Shown here one piece after another: positions 24,846 to 37,130 of a DNA stretch of 64,000 nucleotides. Numbering within the stretch: position 1 is the first letter of the stretch; each line of letters begins with the position of its first letter. The stretch covers positions 7,906,353 through 7,970,352 of the forward strand of contig NC_049992.1 in the NCBI RefSeq assembly GCF_000003815.2, given 5' to 3'. The stretch is from Branchiostoma floridae. Lineage: Eukaryota; Chordata; Leptocardii; Amphioxiformes; Branchiostomatidae. The translations under genes and the position numbers were made by a program. The notes under the pieces are model-generated. The model did no database searches. It was not told the DNA's origin and was given only the letters and a program-made list of their open reading frames with translations.

Positions 24846-26742
24846 CTCCAAGGAATGGTAGAATTATCTATATGTCATTATCTATCTAGAAACTAGGGTA
24901 AATTTCTGTCCCAGGTGGAGACAAATTTCACTCATTCCATCCCAAAAATCCGGACTTCATGACACAACACAGATCTAACGTAGGAAATTAACAACATTAG
25001 CTCCCAAAACAAAGAGTTTGACAGGAAAAAAATTAAAGGTTGGAGAGAGCCCTAGGTTAATGGCCACAAGCTCCCAACCCCAGATCCTGACAGGGAGAGC
25101 TTGTGTAACACAGCCTAACTGGCTGAGGATTCCTGCAGAGGGCTACTCTCATCCTGACCTTCCCTTTCATCTCCACCCCTTTAACTTTCCCTCTGATCAA
25201 TCAGCTTGATAAGGATCAGTCAGACATGCCATGTATCCCAGCATGCACCTCATGGGGGTCCCTTCCAGAAAAGCCCACTGGGAAAATGTTACACAAAGGG
25301 ACTCCCTGTTCGAATGAAGCAATTCTGTTTCATAATTAGGACAAAAAATCTTTATTAAAAAGCGTATTACCAACTTGAAATACTAACCAAGTTTTGGAAA
25401 TAGCTCTACTAGTGAGGAAAATGAGAAAAAAAACTACTTCTTTCAATATTAATGAACATGACAGTTGCAGTTAAGTTTTAACCCGGCATTTCCTTACATA
25501 AAAGATTTTATTTGATGAAATGAACCAATTTCTGTGGCTGCAAATTGGTAAATGAATTATCATGGGAAACTGCATCTTACAGCAGACAGGATTTCACTTG
25601 CTGAATTCATGAAATAAGGAAATCTTTGTTGGTTTACTGTTTAATATTTCGGATAAACTTCTATTTAAAACTATAAAAGAGCTTAAAACAGTGAAATTCG
25701 AACCAAGCTTTTGTTGTTTGCTTTAACTTAAAGAAAGGGTAATTTCTAAATGTAAATGAAGGTGTAACCATCCTTCAAAAATGAACCGGCTACCACAGTG
25801 AAAATGATCCTGCATAAGCATTTCCTTCATGAAAAAAGCGGAACTGTACTTCTTTCCTTCCCCAAACTGAGAAATCCTAACCAAGCAGTTTCTGTTGAAT
25901 GGATTTGTAGTTGAAATGAACCAATCTTCTGCAATTTACTTCACATAATTTGGATAAGTAAACAGATTATTGGAATGAAATTCTAACCAAGCATCACAGT
26001 ACAGAAAGGAACCAGCCTGCATCTGTTTACAGCAACAACATCTCTATTATTGGAGTGAGAATCTGAGGAAAGTTTAAAGCCAATTAAAATGTGTGCACAG
26101 GATTGTAAGGGTTTACTCTCCTTGTCAAAAGCTTCTGTATAGCCTGAGGTGTTTCCCTTAAGTTTTCCTTGTTAAACCTCCCAAATGCAAAATGAGCACT
26201 CTACCCTAACAGTTATTGCTGTTTTAGCACTTTTGCCTCCACCCATTGTTTTCCATGAGCTCAGATTCAGATACAAAATCTGTTCCGAGCTCATATTTAG
26301 ATACAGAATCTGTTCTAGATATCAAATCTGACTATCCAATTCTTTGAAATCCTCTGTCTAGTCTAAATGAACAGTACACTGAGCCAGCCAAGCAGTCAGA
26401 GCTCTGTTCTCAAGTTTCCCCCCTGACCTCAGTCCAAACCCTCTATTTATTTGTGCTGCCTACTGGGCCAGATAGAAGGTGGGGGCTTCTATTATTGCTG
26501 CGGAAAACCCAACAGATCTTGGCCAGTGATCCCCTGCAACAGTTGCACAGGATGTCATTCAGTCTCTTGTCTGGGACTCCACATGCCATCTGATATAAGG
26601 CATAATCAGCTGTTCCAGTTTTACGTAAATTCTAGACCACTGCACTGATTTGATGTAAAGCGTTATCAGCAATTTTGCCAAATGTGCAGGGAAGATTTCG
26701 AATTTTGAATGAGTGGAAAGTGTAAAGGCAAAGTGGAGTCAG

Positions 26743-26902
26743 CCTAATCTCAGAGCAGATCCTACAATGGCATAAGATAGTACTTAAGTTCTGAGGAATG
26801 TAGTCAGCCAAGAGGTGTACATTTGCACTCCTAGGCCGGCCTTACTCCTCTGGCACCTTTTGATACTATCTTATGCTACCGTAGGATCTGCTTGGAGATT
26901 AT
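26743..26902. mobile_element. MITE family F copy 3 (complete)
   Basis: About 160 bp. Left CTAATCTCAGAGCAGATCCT then ACAATGGCATAAGATAGTA; right inverted GATACTATCTTATGCTACCG then TAGGATCTGCTTGGAGATTA. Interior TCCTAGGCCGGCCTTACTCC. Confidence 0.8.
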
Positions 26903-27324
26903 AGTCAGCCCTCAAAATTCCCTGTAACCTGTATAGAGACCCCCCATACAGACCTCCTTTCTGGCTCACACAGAGCCTGGTTCCCAGACACTGCTTCAGA
27001 TAGCATCAAGTGATAGAATCCCTGTGGTTTTCCCAGCATCCTGTTGTAATGAGCTGTCCTGATAAGCCTGCAAAGCCAGATTAACGTGAAGTGGCATTAC
27101 CAGGCACATACCCTAATCTCTCTGAAAACCTTTCTAGAGGAGAACACTTCAGCCCAACACCAACACCCCAATCCTTTAGTGACATCAATGGCCATAATTC
27201 ATTGTACTTTTCAAAACAAGATAAAGGTATTTAGAAACCACGAGAAGTTTGTGATAATATTCTTGTTAGGACAAGAGATGGAAAATACCTAATTTCTACA
27301 ATTGATATCATGTAAGTCTTGCAC

Positions 27325-27480
27325 TCTCATTCTCACCCCCCTCTCTCTCTCTTTCTCTCTCCCTCCTCCTCTCTGTCTTTCTCTCTCTCACTCACTTTAT
27401 TTATCTCTGTCTACTTCTCTCTTTCTCTGATAGCCTGTCTCTCTTACCCCTCTCCCTTTCTCACTCTCCTCCTCTATTTC
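27325..27480 (+). repeat. Pyrimidine-rich tract (about 150 bp)
   Basis: Long CT/CTTT run in intron 3. It could help splicing on the plus strand but no plus-strand exon follows that I can support. Confidence 0.9.
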
Positions 27481-28253
27481 TCAATCAGATTTGAGATCTC
27501 CAGAGGATGTCCTTCATGGCCTCCAGACTGTACCATTTCCCTGAGTGGCTCACCCCAGGCTAACTGTGTCAATGGACAGACTTGACCATGCAGGCTTCCC
27601 ACATAAATCAGGCAGCACTGATCACTGGTATGGTTTCCCCATGACCCACAAATGTCGTTCCTGCCCTGTGGTTCACTTAGAGGCCACCGCAAGATATATA
27701 ACCAGTAGTTGGCTTCAACCTTATCCAGAAAAGGGTCTGGATTGGCATCATCAAGTGTGGATGGGAAGGTTTTTCTTTTAAACGTTGATTAATATCTATG
27801 AAGTGCTGTGTAAATCACTACTTCTACTAGAGGAAAAGTACATTGACCCAAAACTCAGACAGTAACTTTTGGTTTGCAGCTTCTCAATAACTGTAAATCT
27901 TTAAATATGTTCGGGGAGGTTTGATTTTTGCTATTTGGCATTGTAACAATAGGAAAGGTTACCCTTCCAATGGAAAAGTACACATGCCCCAGATCACCGT
28001 TAACTCTTAATGTGCGTTGCCTCAACAGAGGACTTTACCTATCCAGCAGAAATGTTACTACAAATGTGTGCCCTTCGTGTCACAATACGGTGCAAACTGG
28101 TGCCCTGGTTTGCTCATCTCCGTTTAATTGCTCCGTCCCCATTGACAAAGGCTACTTAACCACACAAACCCACTGCTTGCTTTGGGCTCTGCTTGATAGC
28201 CTGAATAGAGGAGCCGCTTTACGTTAGAAGATTAGGAAGGGACGCCGACTTAC

Positions 28254-28363
28254 GATACATGCATCCCGGTTCTCGGTTCAGCTGCTGGTAGCCCTGGCAA
28301 CAGCGATAGTTGGTCTGGTATGTGGACCGGTACACCTGCCGATACGCCGTGTAGTATGCCGTT
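28254..28363 (-). CDS. MEGF6: MEGF6-like gene, exon 3 (EMI domain, second half)
   Basis: Third exon, 110 bp, encoding about residues 84-121. It reads RTAYYTAYRQVYRSTYQTNY then RCCQGYQQLNREPGCMY, the second half of the EMI domain: a tyrosine/arginine/threonine-rich strand followed by the hallmark CC-x-G-(Y/W) motif and one further cysteine. With exon 2 it makes a domain of about 80 residues with seven cysteines, a normal EMI size. Acceptor is CGCAG|AAC at 28364, donor C|GTAAGT at 28253. It enters in phase 2 and leaves in phase 1, matching exons 2 and 4. No in-frame stop or frameshift is seen, so it looks functional. Confidence 0.87.
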
Positions 28364-29916
28364 CTGCGGACGTGAAAGTAATACTTGTGAGGGGAGAGAA
28401 GTCACTATTTGCATTCGGCAAATACTTGTGACCGGGGGAACACTGAGTCGAAGGAAGAAGGCAAACAGTTTGGGGTCAGAAGAGGGGTTCTCTACACAAT
28501 GCTCAGTCTATAAGAGTTGAAGAGCAATAGACACAAGGAAAGTCTTTAGGAGCAATTGTATTAGGGCTATGGCCCAATCTGTCCCAGTGTTAACACATGG
28601 AAAGTAAACTCGGTACACGTGAAGCTGTTTTTGTTTGTTTTACTGTTAATACATTTCCCATCCAATCTCTTACGTACGTTCTGGATATTTGTACTTTGCA
28701 TTACTCTACTTGGTGAGCAAAACATGCGAGTTGTTTTGTCTGTAGGCAAGTAATTGTCACATTTATGACACAATTTGGTGATGTAGTTGTTGCAGTACTT
28801 CTAGAGTACATGTGAGGCTGAATGTTTTCTCTCTTCTGTTATTTCAGTGTTTGTTTGGGTTACGTTCGTTTCCAATTCATTCCCTGTAAATTTTGGAGGT
28901 TTGTGCTTAGAAATGCTCAGTATATCTGCACAGACATCAGTACTAGTGTTAACCCTCTCCCAACTAAGGCAGCCTTTTGGAACCAAAGTTACACTAGTTT
29001 ACTGGTTAGGCAGCAGAGAGATGGTAAAGAACAATGGTGGTCGTTTTGTCTGGAGACAAGTGATTGTTATTTTTATGACGTAATTTGTTGTTGTGTTAGT
29101 GATGGTATTTCTACCATACTTGTGACTTTGAATGTTTTCTTTTTGTCTCTTTTCAACAAGCTGTACATTCCAGTCCCTGTATGTATTTTGTAGGCCCATG
29201 CTACAACTCTCAACTGATAACAATGTAGTAAAGACAACACACGGCATGCAATGTTACAAAGCAATGTCCTTTGTCGTTTAGTCTATAGACACAAGACAAG
29301 TTAATAATGCCAATTGTAGGTCTAAGGCTACTCTAGTGTCAATGATGTTGTCAAAACAGTGCATGTGAAATTAATTGCTTTCTTTTATGTTTTTGTAACA
29401 TTTGAAACCACATTCCTGAGCAATTCTGGATGCTTTTACTTTCTATCAGCAGTATGCAAGTTTATGCTTTACAAAATTTACTTTACAGCCTTCACAATGA
29501 CATGTACATAACCAATTGACTCAGGAATAAAGGATTTCCTCTTCTTTGATATAATTACACCCCCTCCTCAATGGGGGTCCTTAATCAATCTAAACTGTCA
29601 GTAAAATAAACAGTCATTGCTGAGTACTGTCAGTCTTGAAACATTTTCTGGTGTTTTCATTTTGTTTGTGAAAATTTGATGGCATTTACCATGACACCGC
29701 AAATAGATCTATGCAATTCCATAGTTGCTCTACAGGATGGTTTCAAACCTCCTTCAAAATAACATCCCAATTGTAACTGAATTTACATTTGATTACTGTA
29801 TGAGTCATGCTGTGCTCTCAAAAACTTTAAAAATGTAATTCCCAGAAGTCATATCTATATATCACTAAATGCAAATGTGAGTAGAAAAAAATAAAAGACA
29901 GACTGCAGTGCCTTAC
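28364..29916 (-). other. Intron 2 of the MEGF6-like gene
   Basis: Between the phase-matched exons 2 and 3. It contains a faint duplication: the stretch near 28728-28850 resembles 29037-29155 (shared ttttgtct-g-ggcaagt-attgt and gaatgttttct segments), spaced about 305 bp. No exon seen. Confidence 0.6.
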
Positions 29917-30054
29917 CGTCTCTCATACCCCACACACCAGTCTTGGTACGAGCCACAGTTCGGTTTCCACACCTTGACTGTGCGCGTGAAGGCGCGGACA
30001 CACGGCTCCCTCTGCCCCACCATCGCTACTTCCTGGTACGGACACACGTTAGGC
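29917..30054 (-). CDS. MEGF6: MEGF6-like gene, exon 2 (EMI domain, first half)
   Basis: Second exon, 138 bp, encoding about residues 38-84. It begins QPNVCPYQEV and contains VGQREPCVRAFTRTVKVW followed by NCGSYQDWCVGYERR. This is the N-terminal half of an EMI domain, a small cysteine-rich module near the N-terminus of extracellular matrix and scavenger-type proteins. Four cysteines are visible (NVC, EPC, PNC, DWC). From memory of the family, the pattern of PNVC, PCV, VWK and WCVG.ERR is closest to MEGF6 rather than MEGF10/11, EGFL7 or emilins. The acceptor is AG|GCCTAAC at 30055 and the donor G|GTAAGG at 29916; both phases (2 in, 2 out) fit the flanking exons. Decayed tandem copies of the 5' half of this exon lie directly upstream (30055-30405). 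Confidence 0.86.
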
Positions 30055-30405
30055 CTGGACACATGGAGAAACAACAAGTTAACCCTCACACTAACACTTC
30101 ACTATCTGTGTGATGTGCCTTCACTACCTCCTATGGACACACGTTAGGCCTGGACACATGGAGAAACAACAAGTTACCCTCACACTACTACCCTCACACT
30201 AGAATGTCACTCTCTGTGTGATGGTATGAATACACGGCTTCCTCTGTCTTGCCTTTGCTAGTGGACACGTGTTAGGCCTGGTCGACATAGAAAAAAAAAG
30301 TTAACCCTCAAACTAACACTTAACTATAAGTGAAGGTATGAATACAACACTTCCTCTGCTTCGCATCGCTACCTCATATCAAGGACATTATCATTCATAT
30401 TAATA
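29986..30405 (-). repeat. Tandem duplication of the 5' edge of EMI exon 2
   Basis: About four units of 110-135 bp, the first overlapping the real exon. Each contains up to 65 bp of the 5' half of exon 2, the splice acceptor and adjoining intron. Plus-strand landmarks are cacacgttaggcctggacac at 30042 (real) and 30136 (copy), and gacacgtgttaggcctggtc at about 30263 (copy). The copy at 30136 keeps a perfect acceptor but reaches an in-frame TAG after QPNVCP. The next copy is open through a sequence resembling QPNTCP...QRKPCIHT, parallel to the real QPNVCP...QREPCVRAF. A fourth unit near 30345-30405 keeps only the exon part. Confidence 0.82.
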
Positions 30406-31147
30406 ATAATAATAATCATATACTACCTTGAAGATACATAATGTTGCTGCTCCCATAGACACGCTACGCAAGACCACATGGGGAAAACATAAACAATGTT
30501 GGATACAGTTAACCCTCATACTAACATTAACACATCCAAGACGACACTGAACTTGTGAAAGTACCCACATTTTTAATCTGGCTAATTGCAACAAGTACTA
30601 TTTCCTTATTTTTTCAACAGTTTACCTTAACCTTTAAAATGAACGTTAAAGGATTAAAACTATTGCAGATACTGGGATGAAACTATTTAAGACTTCATTT
30701 GGAAATCATGTCACAGCATTCAGATGGTGCAATGAGGTTTTATCAAGATAAATTGGATGGTGCAATTAATATCTTCATTCAACCAAAGATCATTCATTCA
30801 TCCAGTAACCGCCGACCGGCACCAGCAAAAATAGTAGTTAGCAACATCAAAGACATGTCCAAATAACAAAAGGAAACAGAAACAATACCCAAATAACCCA
30901 TCCCAATTTTCCTACACGGGCAGCCTTGATTAGCATGACATAAGCGTAACTATCCTTTCGCTAACCCCCTTGTACAACACCCCATTCTTCCACTGCTAAC
31001 AAGACCCCCCTCAACTCTATACATCCTCCAAAAGCCCCATTAAACCAAGCAATTGTCGCCCGATTGTTTGGATCAATGTGTATGCGACCTTTGTGTGCCC
31101 CAATAGTTGATAACAAGCTCCTATTGAAAAGGGGTACTTGTACTTAC
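30055..31147 (-). other. Intron 1 of the MEGF6-like gene
   Basis: Between exons 1 and 2. The part next to exon 2 (30055-30405) is a tandem array of decayed exon-2 copies; a short TAA run lies at about 30400-30418. The rest is plain AT-rich DNA. Confidence 0.65.
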
Positions 31148-31260
31148 TGGTCTGCGTACAGTTGGTACTGGTAGTTGTTGGCGAGGGTCTCCCTCAGGCC
31201 TACAGAAAGCAAACACAGTCCGAAGTAACAGAACAAATCCTGTACGCCTCTCCACTTCAT
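31148..31260 (-). CDS. MEGF6: MEGF6-like gene, exon 1 (start codon, signal peptide)
   Basis: First coding exon of a minus-strand gene for a secreted EMI/EGF protein. It starts with ATG at 31260 and gives 37 codons plus two bases. The peptide opens with a short basic n-region (MKWR), then a hydrophobic core around FCYFGLCLLSVGL, and small residues near LANN, so it reads as a signal peptide with cleavage near residues 27-28. The exon ends in phase 2 at a consensus donor (CA|GTAAGT at 31147). This phase matches the acceptor of the next exon at 30054, which is the main reason for choosing this start. A TATA-like box lies about 310 bp upstream. The symbol rests on the family match of exons 2-4, not on this exon; other EMI-EGF genes remain possible. 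Confidence 0.78.
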
Positions 31261-31574
31261 TGTAGCAAATATCCCGCTATAGAGCCGTACGAAAAAAAAC
31301 AGATGACTTCCTAAAACTCCGCCAGTTGTACCGCTGCCAATATATGGAGTACAACACAGGCCCGACCCGAGTGGACTTGTGTTCTGTACCGTACGCTAGT
31401 GGTGCGAACTCTTCACGAATAGGCGCAAAGTGCCCGAAGAGAACCGGTATCAGAAAACCAACACGGGAAAAAATGTCAGGAATCGTCGGCAGGGTAAACT
31501 GTTTCGAGTGGTCTCCACTTCTTGTCTGTTGATAAAACCTCTTCTCTTGCCCGAATGGAATCCCAAACCGCCAA

Positions 31575-31583
31575 ATTATATAA
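31575..31583 (-). promoter_or_regulatory. TATA-like box of the MEGF6-like gene
   Basis: On the minus strand the sequence TTATATAATT lies about 315 bp upstream of the ATG at 31260. With initiation some 30 bp downstream the 5'UTR would be about 290 nt and unspliced. The motif is seen; its use as promoter is inferred from position only. Confidence 0.4.
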
Positions 31584-34295
31584 GAAGAGGGTGCTTAGAA
31601 GGCCGTCTAGCACGGAGACGACACAACAAGGCTCGCCGCGACACTGGCCTTAGGTCTACGGTCTATGATTACTGACTCCTTCAGCGACGATACCACGGCG
31701 ACGATTGTCGATATCCTGAGGGAGAATTTTGAATTATACCCGAGTGGGCCACACGCCAAAAAGAGACCTCCGCGATAATAAGACTGAGAGAGAGGACAGC
31801 ACCAAAGGTTTGTGCTGGTGCTCGTGCGGTGGTCTGACTTCAACTGACAGCCGACGGGAGGAAATATCAAGAAAGCAGCACCGCCACACACAAATACGTA
31901 ATGCCCGGGGGCAGCCGCACAGAATAACACTGCACCCCTTCCTGTCCGGTTTCCGAAACGCCAACCGCTGAATCCAACAGGGCTTAGCGGAGAGACCTGA
32001 TCTCGTCTGGGCCCGACGCAGCCCCGCACACACACAACTGTATCCTCTCCTTCCGTCCTAAACTTCACAGTTTAATCCCACACCGGTGCAACCACCGCGA
32101 TCTTGCAAATCCTCAGGGCTCAAATCAGCACTTTTCCCGGCTTGACTCTTGGTGTGACCAGTCCAGAGGGCATTCCAACATAACAAGCGGGTCGCTTTCA
32201 GGACCCCGTCGGCACGCACAGATACAAACGCCTACTAGCCTGCCTGCCCCCCTTCCTACAAATTTAACCACCGCTTTTTCAGGAATACCCCCGTCACGTG
32301 ACCCGCCACCGCTCGTGACAAAAGATGTGTACACACGGGGTCTCCGTTGTCTCAGGTTTCCTCAAGAAAACGTCGCAAGAGCTCCCCAAAAAGTAAGACA
32401 CAAGTCGGCGCTCTTTGAAGTAAACGATACTTGTTCAAAACTTTTAACACATTAAGCTTTGATGTATTATGCATAAACCCACAGCATTGCTTGTTCTAGT
32501 CTTATAACGTTATCCGGGCGCCCGTGAAGCCAAAGATGAAGCTGTAAAAAGAGCTGTACCGGATTTCAAAAGGACCGTCCGATCTTTTTGGGTCATCTGG
32601 GACGATTTGCAGGCGACACATTTTGTCACGGTTTCCCTTTCTGTGATGATACACTAGGGGGCGCCCGTGCACACGGAGAGAAGAACGTGTAAACTTCGAA
32701 CATAAGTCGGGAGAAGATCTTTTTGGCGTTTTGTTGTACGTTGATTCAAGGACGTCCTTGGTTAATTAAAAAAAACAGCCTAAGTTGCCATGTAAAATGT
32801 AAAGTAATGGCAACGTGCAGTGTATTGTAGGGTCATAATCTCTAACTAAACTGGTAACCTCTATATGTTAGAACCATTGAAGGACCCACCAGCTCAATGG
32901 CAGTGTTTTAGCCTTTTAGGCAATTGTTTTTTGCAACGTTTACTACATACAGGTAGTACATCTTTCTAGAGGCCGAAGCGGGTCCTCGCGTCTGCTTTAA
33001 GATTACGTTTAGACGCTGTAGATAACAAACAACAACAACAACAACAGCAACAAACATTTAAAAAATCTGCCCGAATATAGAAGATAAATCGACAGCTGTT
33101 TGCCGCACAAGTGTCTGCAATGAGGCGCGCGCGTCCCATCCTACAGTCCCATCCGGGCGCTCATCAATCGAAAAGACAGTCACTTTCAATATCTGCTTGA
33201 AGATCTTCCGAGAAAGACACCATCTGTCGCCCAGCCATTCGGGGCTGACAGGAGGCACGCGCGCGGACGGCCCGTCCCACCGGACTCATCGCCGCCCGCG
33301 GGGAACGTGTCCGACATCGGCGGGACCACCAAGGATGTGTCCGGGAGGGAACTGACTACACCGCCTGGTGACCATACCATCATCAGCTCCCGGTGCTGGA
33401 AGTGTTGCCCGCCCCCAAGTTCATAAGCGGAAGCCGGGGAATTTTTACGGGATTGTTTTTTTTTTAATATAATAAAATACTTTAAAAGAAAGCCTAGAAA
33501 GGTTAGGAAGGCCAAGGACGTTTTGTATAAAGTCCAGGACCCCTTGTCGGGATAAAGCGTACAAAACGTCCGGAAACTGCGACAAGTACAAAGCAAGCCA
33601 GAATGGTGTATCTGCTTGAAAAGTTGAGGTGGGAATGGGAAAGGTGTTGGGAAATACTCCTAGGAAAGACTAGCTTGCTTTTGGATATTTCAAAGATCTT
33701 TAGATGAAGGAAATTGGCAACAAAAACTAACGTCATAGGGTACACTCAAAAGTACTCAGGAACAAAATACGCGGCTATATATCATCGTAGAGAGCAATGG
33801 ATCCGAACGAATACTTGAGAAGAGTGGTGACAATGTTTTCTCCTCTGCCCCGGACACAAGGCAACTCCCGCCCCTGTCCTGCGTGGGAAAGGAAAGACGT
33901 CCACAACTGTCTGTGACAGGACAGCCGTATCGGTGCGATTACGTCATGACGGATCCATTAGCGTCGCTATCATCCCCCCTGCCAAACCTGCCGCCAGCTT
34001 ACAACAGATAAATCACGTCAAGGTGGTGTCACATTACAATACTGTCGCCACACTCTCGGATCAGTCAAAAGCCCCCCAAGGGACTGGAAAACCGTGAGGA
34101 TTATCTTCAAGTAGATATGGGGAGGGAACAGTTTTTTTTTCATAAAATTTACTTGCTGTGGTCTAGATCTTGATTTGGATTTGACCACTTTCCTCATGAA
34201 TCAGAATAGTTCTTGCTCTACAGTAAAAGTAAGTAGTGGCTAGTGGATGTAGTATAGTGGATGTATCAGAATGGGAAGTTGTCATAGCCTCACCT

Positions 34296-34389
34296 CTGCA
34301 TGGCCAATTTTACTCCTCTGCCGGCTAAACTTCTTCCCCAGCTTATGCTACTGTTTTATGCCACCGGAGGAATCTGCTTGGAGATTAAC
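34296..34389. mobile_element. MITE family F, right half
   Basis: Reads GCCAATTTTACTCCTCTGCC ... CTGTTTTATGCCACCGGAGG then AATCTGCTTGGAGATTAA; diverged right half of family F. Confidence 0.6.
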
Positions 34390-36714
34390 CGCCTGCACCT
34401 TGACTTGTTACGCACCGATGAAGTGACACAGAACATTGATGGTACAGCAGCGACGACTAGCGTCTAGTCATAGAACGACAGCTCTGGCAAGACCGTGCCA
34501 AATAAATGTACGCTCTTCATTGTGAGATTACAGGCGGAAAAACAGATTTGTGAGGGCATCTCATGCAGTATAATTTCACATGACGGACAACTCACAGTGA
34601 AATAGATGTAGCAAAGGAAGAGCAACGTATTTGGGGGATGGAGGCTTTTTCAAACATGCTTACTGTTTCTGTCAGACTGTCGTTTTAGCTGGCCTTTCGA
34701 GTCATGGACGTTCAGCGATTTTCGTGATGGCCTTTGAGTTTGTGCTTGATAAAAGCACCTTGGTTTGTGGCGTAGATAAAATCACCGCAAACCCGGGATG
34801 CCCTTCCCTGGCCGGGATGCCCCGTAGTGGGTTTTGGCCAGTAGTAGTATAGATATAGATAGATATAAACTTTAAATGCATTTACAGTAATCAGCGAGTA
34901 AAACTCATTCGCTGTGTTCCATGATGTGACTTTCAAACATGAGGCATATGTAACGAAAAAAGATAGGAGCATCTAAAGATATCATTTTCATGTAAAGGGA
35001 TTTGCATACCAGTATTAGATGTGAAAATATCACCATGGTGGTTAATGACGGGAATTCTATACTTGCGGCTTTTGGATATTGATAGGTAAACACCATGAGA
35101 TTATACATAAATTGAGCAAGTCAGGCCCTCATTGACAAAGAGCGAATATTTTTTGTGGTCTTCTTTGCTAGAATTCTAGAACAAGACCTTCAGACTTTGG
35201 CAAATTGCGGTTTGTAGGAAACGAGGACCCTATCAATTTGAATAATCAATGTAGCCACTGTACTTTGGTCTTTGGTATAATTTACACTTTGAGACAGAGC
35301 AACAATAAAGACAACAAAGTAGAACGATTGGGATCTAAGAGTACATTTTTGTATCTAGAACCACTTTGGGTGTACTAAAAGGTTTTATTAGCACGTAAGA
35401 GTTGTCCACAGGGACCCACTACAAGAGGCGCATTGTCGCATTGGGATCTGTGAATAACTAATGGTCAGTGAGCAAGAGGTTCATGTCTTCATTATATACA
35501 GTAAAGTTTCTTCATCATGTTTGAGGCATGGGTCAGGATCTTACGCCATCCATGGGATGGCTTATTTGTTTGTATGCAACATACGGGTAGAGCAAAATCA
35601 TAATCATAATTATTTCACTGTGTGCTGGCTTGATTACATATTCTGTTTTTACATAATTCCATGTGCGAATAGAATATAAATTGCATACATGTTGTAAAAT
35701 GACATAGTAGTATATCCAAAGTTCCATAGCGTATTGTGCAATATGATATTGTAGCCGAGAAAAAGAGATGACAACCCAATAAGCATTTAACAATGACACA
35801 GTACTATAATTCCATGGTGGTAAATTGCGACAACTTCATACTTGTGGCATTTGAAATAAAAGATTAACATCATTATTACATAAATCATACAACTCAGATC
35901 TCATTTGAAATAATCTATGAAGAACAGTCTTCTTTGCTAAGATACGACTCTCATACTTTGATTGGGTAGTTAGGTGGTCAATTGATATAATGTATGTACA
36001 AATTACGACCTTATTTGTATTGTAAAGAACGAGAAACATTGATTATACATCACTCGAAATGGTTAATATCATTTTGCCAAAGTATGTGATCGTGGGGACA
36101 TGAGCCCCATTCAACTTCTGCAATGTGTTTTTTTTAAGTCTTTCAAAATGAAGAATGAATGAAGGAACTTTCCATAGTTCTCAAGCTCTCTTTCCAATAG
36201 TTCCCACTGTTTTCACAAAACCTACACCACCACCCCACCCCATGCGTTTTCTCTCGTCTCCAATGCCACATTTCAGTGCATTCAAATTTACCAACGGTAC
36301 TCCCAGGAACGTAATGGAAGACAGAAGTCTTAAGATCTTGCCGTTAAGTCTCCTCAAGGAAGTGAAGGAGACGTCTTTAGCATAGCAAGTATCCATTAAG
36401 TCCACCTGAAGGAGAGATAAGTGCGCTCTTGACACGTGTTATTAATCTTACTTAAGACGATTCATTCTGAATTTCGGTCGATAACAGACTGGCCTGGAGG
36501 CATAACGAGTTTCAAACTATACTCATGAACCCAGCCGTAATGTTTATAAGTCTCACTGCTTTATTGTGTACTGTGGTAATTCACACACTAGGCAAAACAC
36601 CATTAGTATGAACATAAACATAAACACACATCTAGACGACATATATTCATTATATCTTTTTCTCTCCGTGATTCTGTGTTTAAATTGATATCGATTACGT
36701 ACACACATGGGATA

Positions 36715-37130
36715 TATACAGTTTCTCGCACACTCACATACGTACACATACACACACACACACACAAACACGCACATTTATACACACACGCACGCAAACA
36801 CATATATGTGACGCGCATATACACATACATACACATACAAACGCACACACATACACATACAGAAGCTAGCGCATATTCACACACATATGCATGCACGCGC
36901 ATACGCATAGCTACAAATACACACATAAACACCCGATACACGCATACACAGTCGTAAACATACTAATATACGTTACATACATGATGTGGACATCAAAATC
37001 ACACACACTGCACACTCATACAGACAAATGCACACACATTCACATATTGACACATACATACACACGAACACACCATTTACAGACACGCACATATTTATAT
37101 ACACACATGTACGCTCACTCGCTCTTCAGA
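36715..37130 (+). repeat. CA-rich microsatellite (about 400 bp)
   Basis: Interrupted (CA)n and ACACATA repeats. Several open frames on both strands here (His/Thr-rich or Val/Cys-rich) are products of the repeat. Confidence 0.95.

Larger units (their letters stand above)
10472..28253 (-). other. Intron 3 of the MEGF6-like gene (17.8 kb)
   Basis: Bounded by the donor of exon 3 and the acceptor of exon 4, whose phases match. Contents: a (CACT)n microsatellite, several MITEs, three tRNA-headed SINEs, one N gap, a pyrimidine-rich tract at 27.33-27.48 kb and unremarkable AT-rich DNA. No coding exon with recognisable domain was seen. A moderately conserved-looking, non-repeat patch at 11060-11450 (balanced composition, open in one plus frame) has no family match I can name. 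Confidence 0.7.

Noticed and set aside
31607-32334. Overlapping minus-strand frames just upstream of the MEGF6-like gene
   Set aside because: CpG-rich upstream DNA with open frames in several phases; no splice sites or domains that support an extra coding exon.
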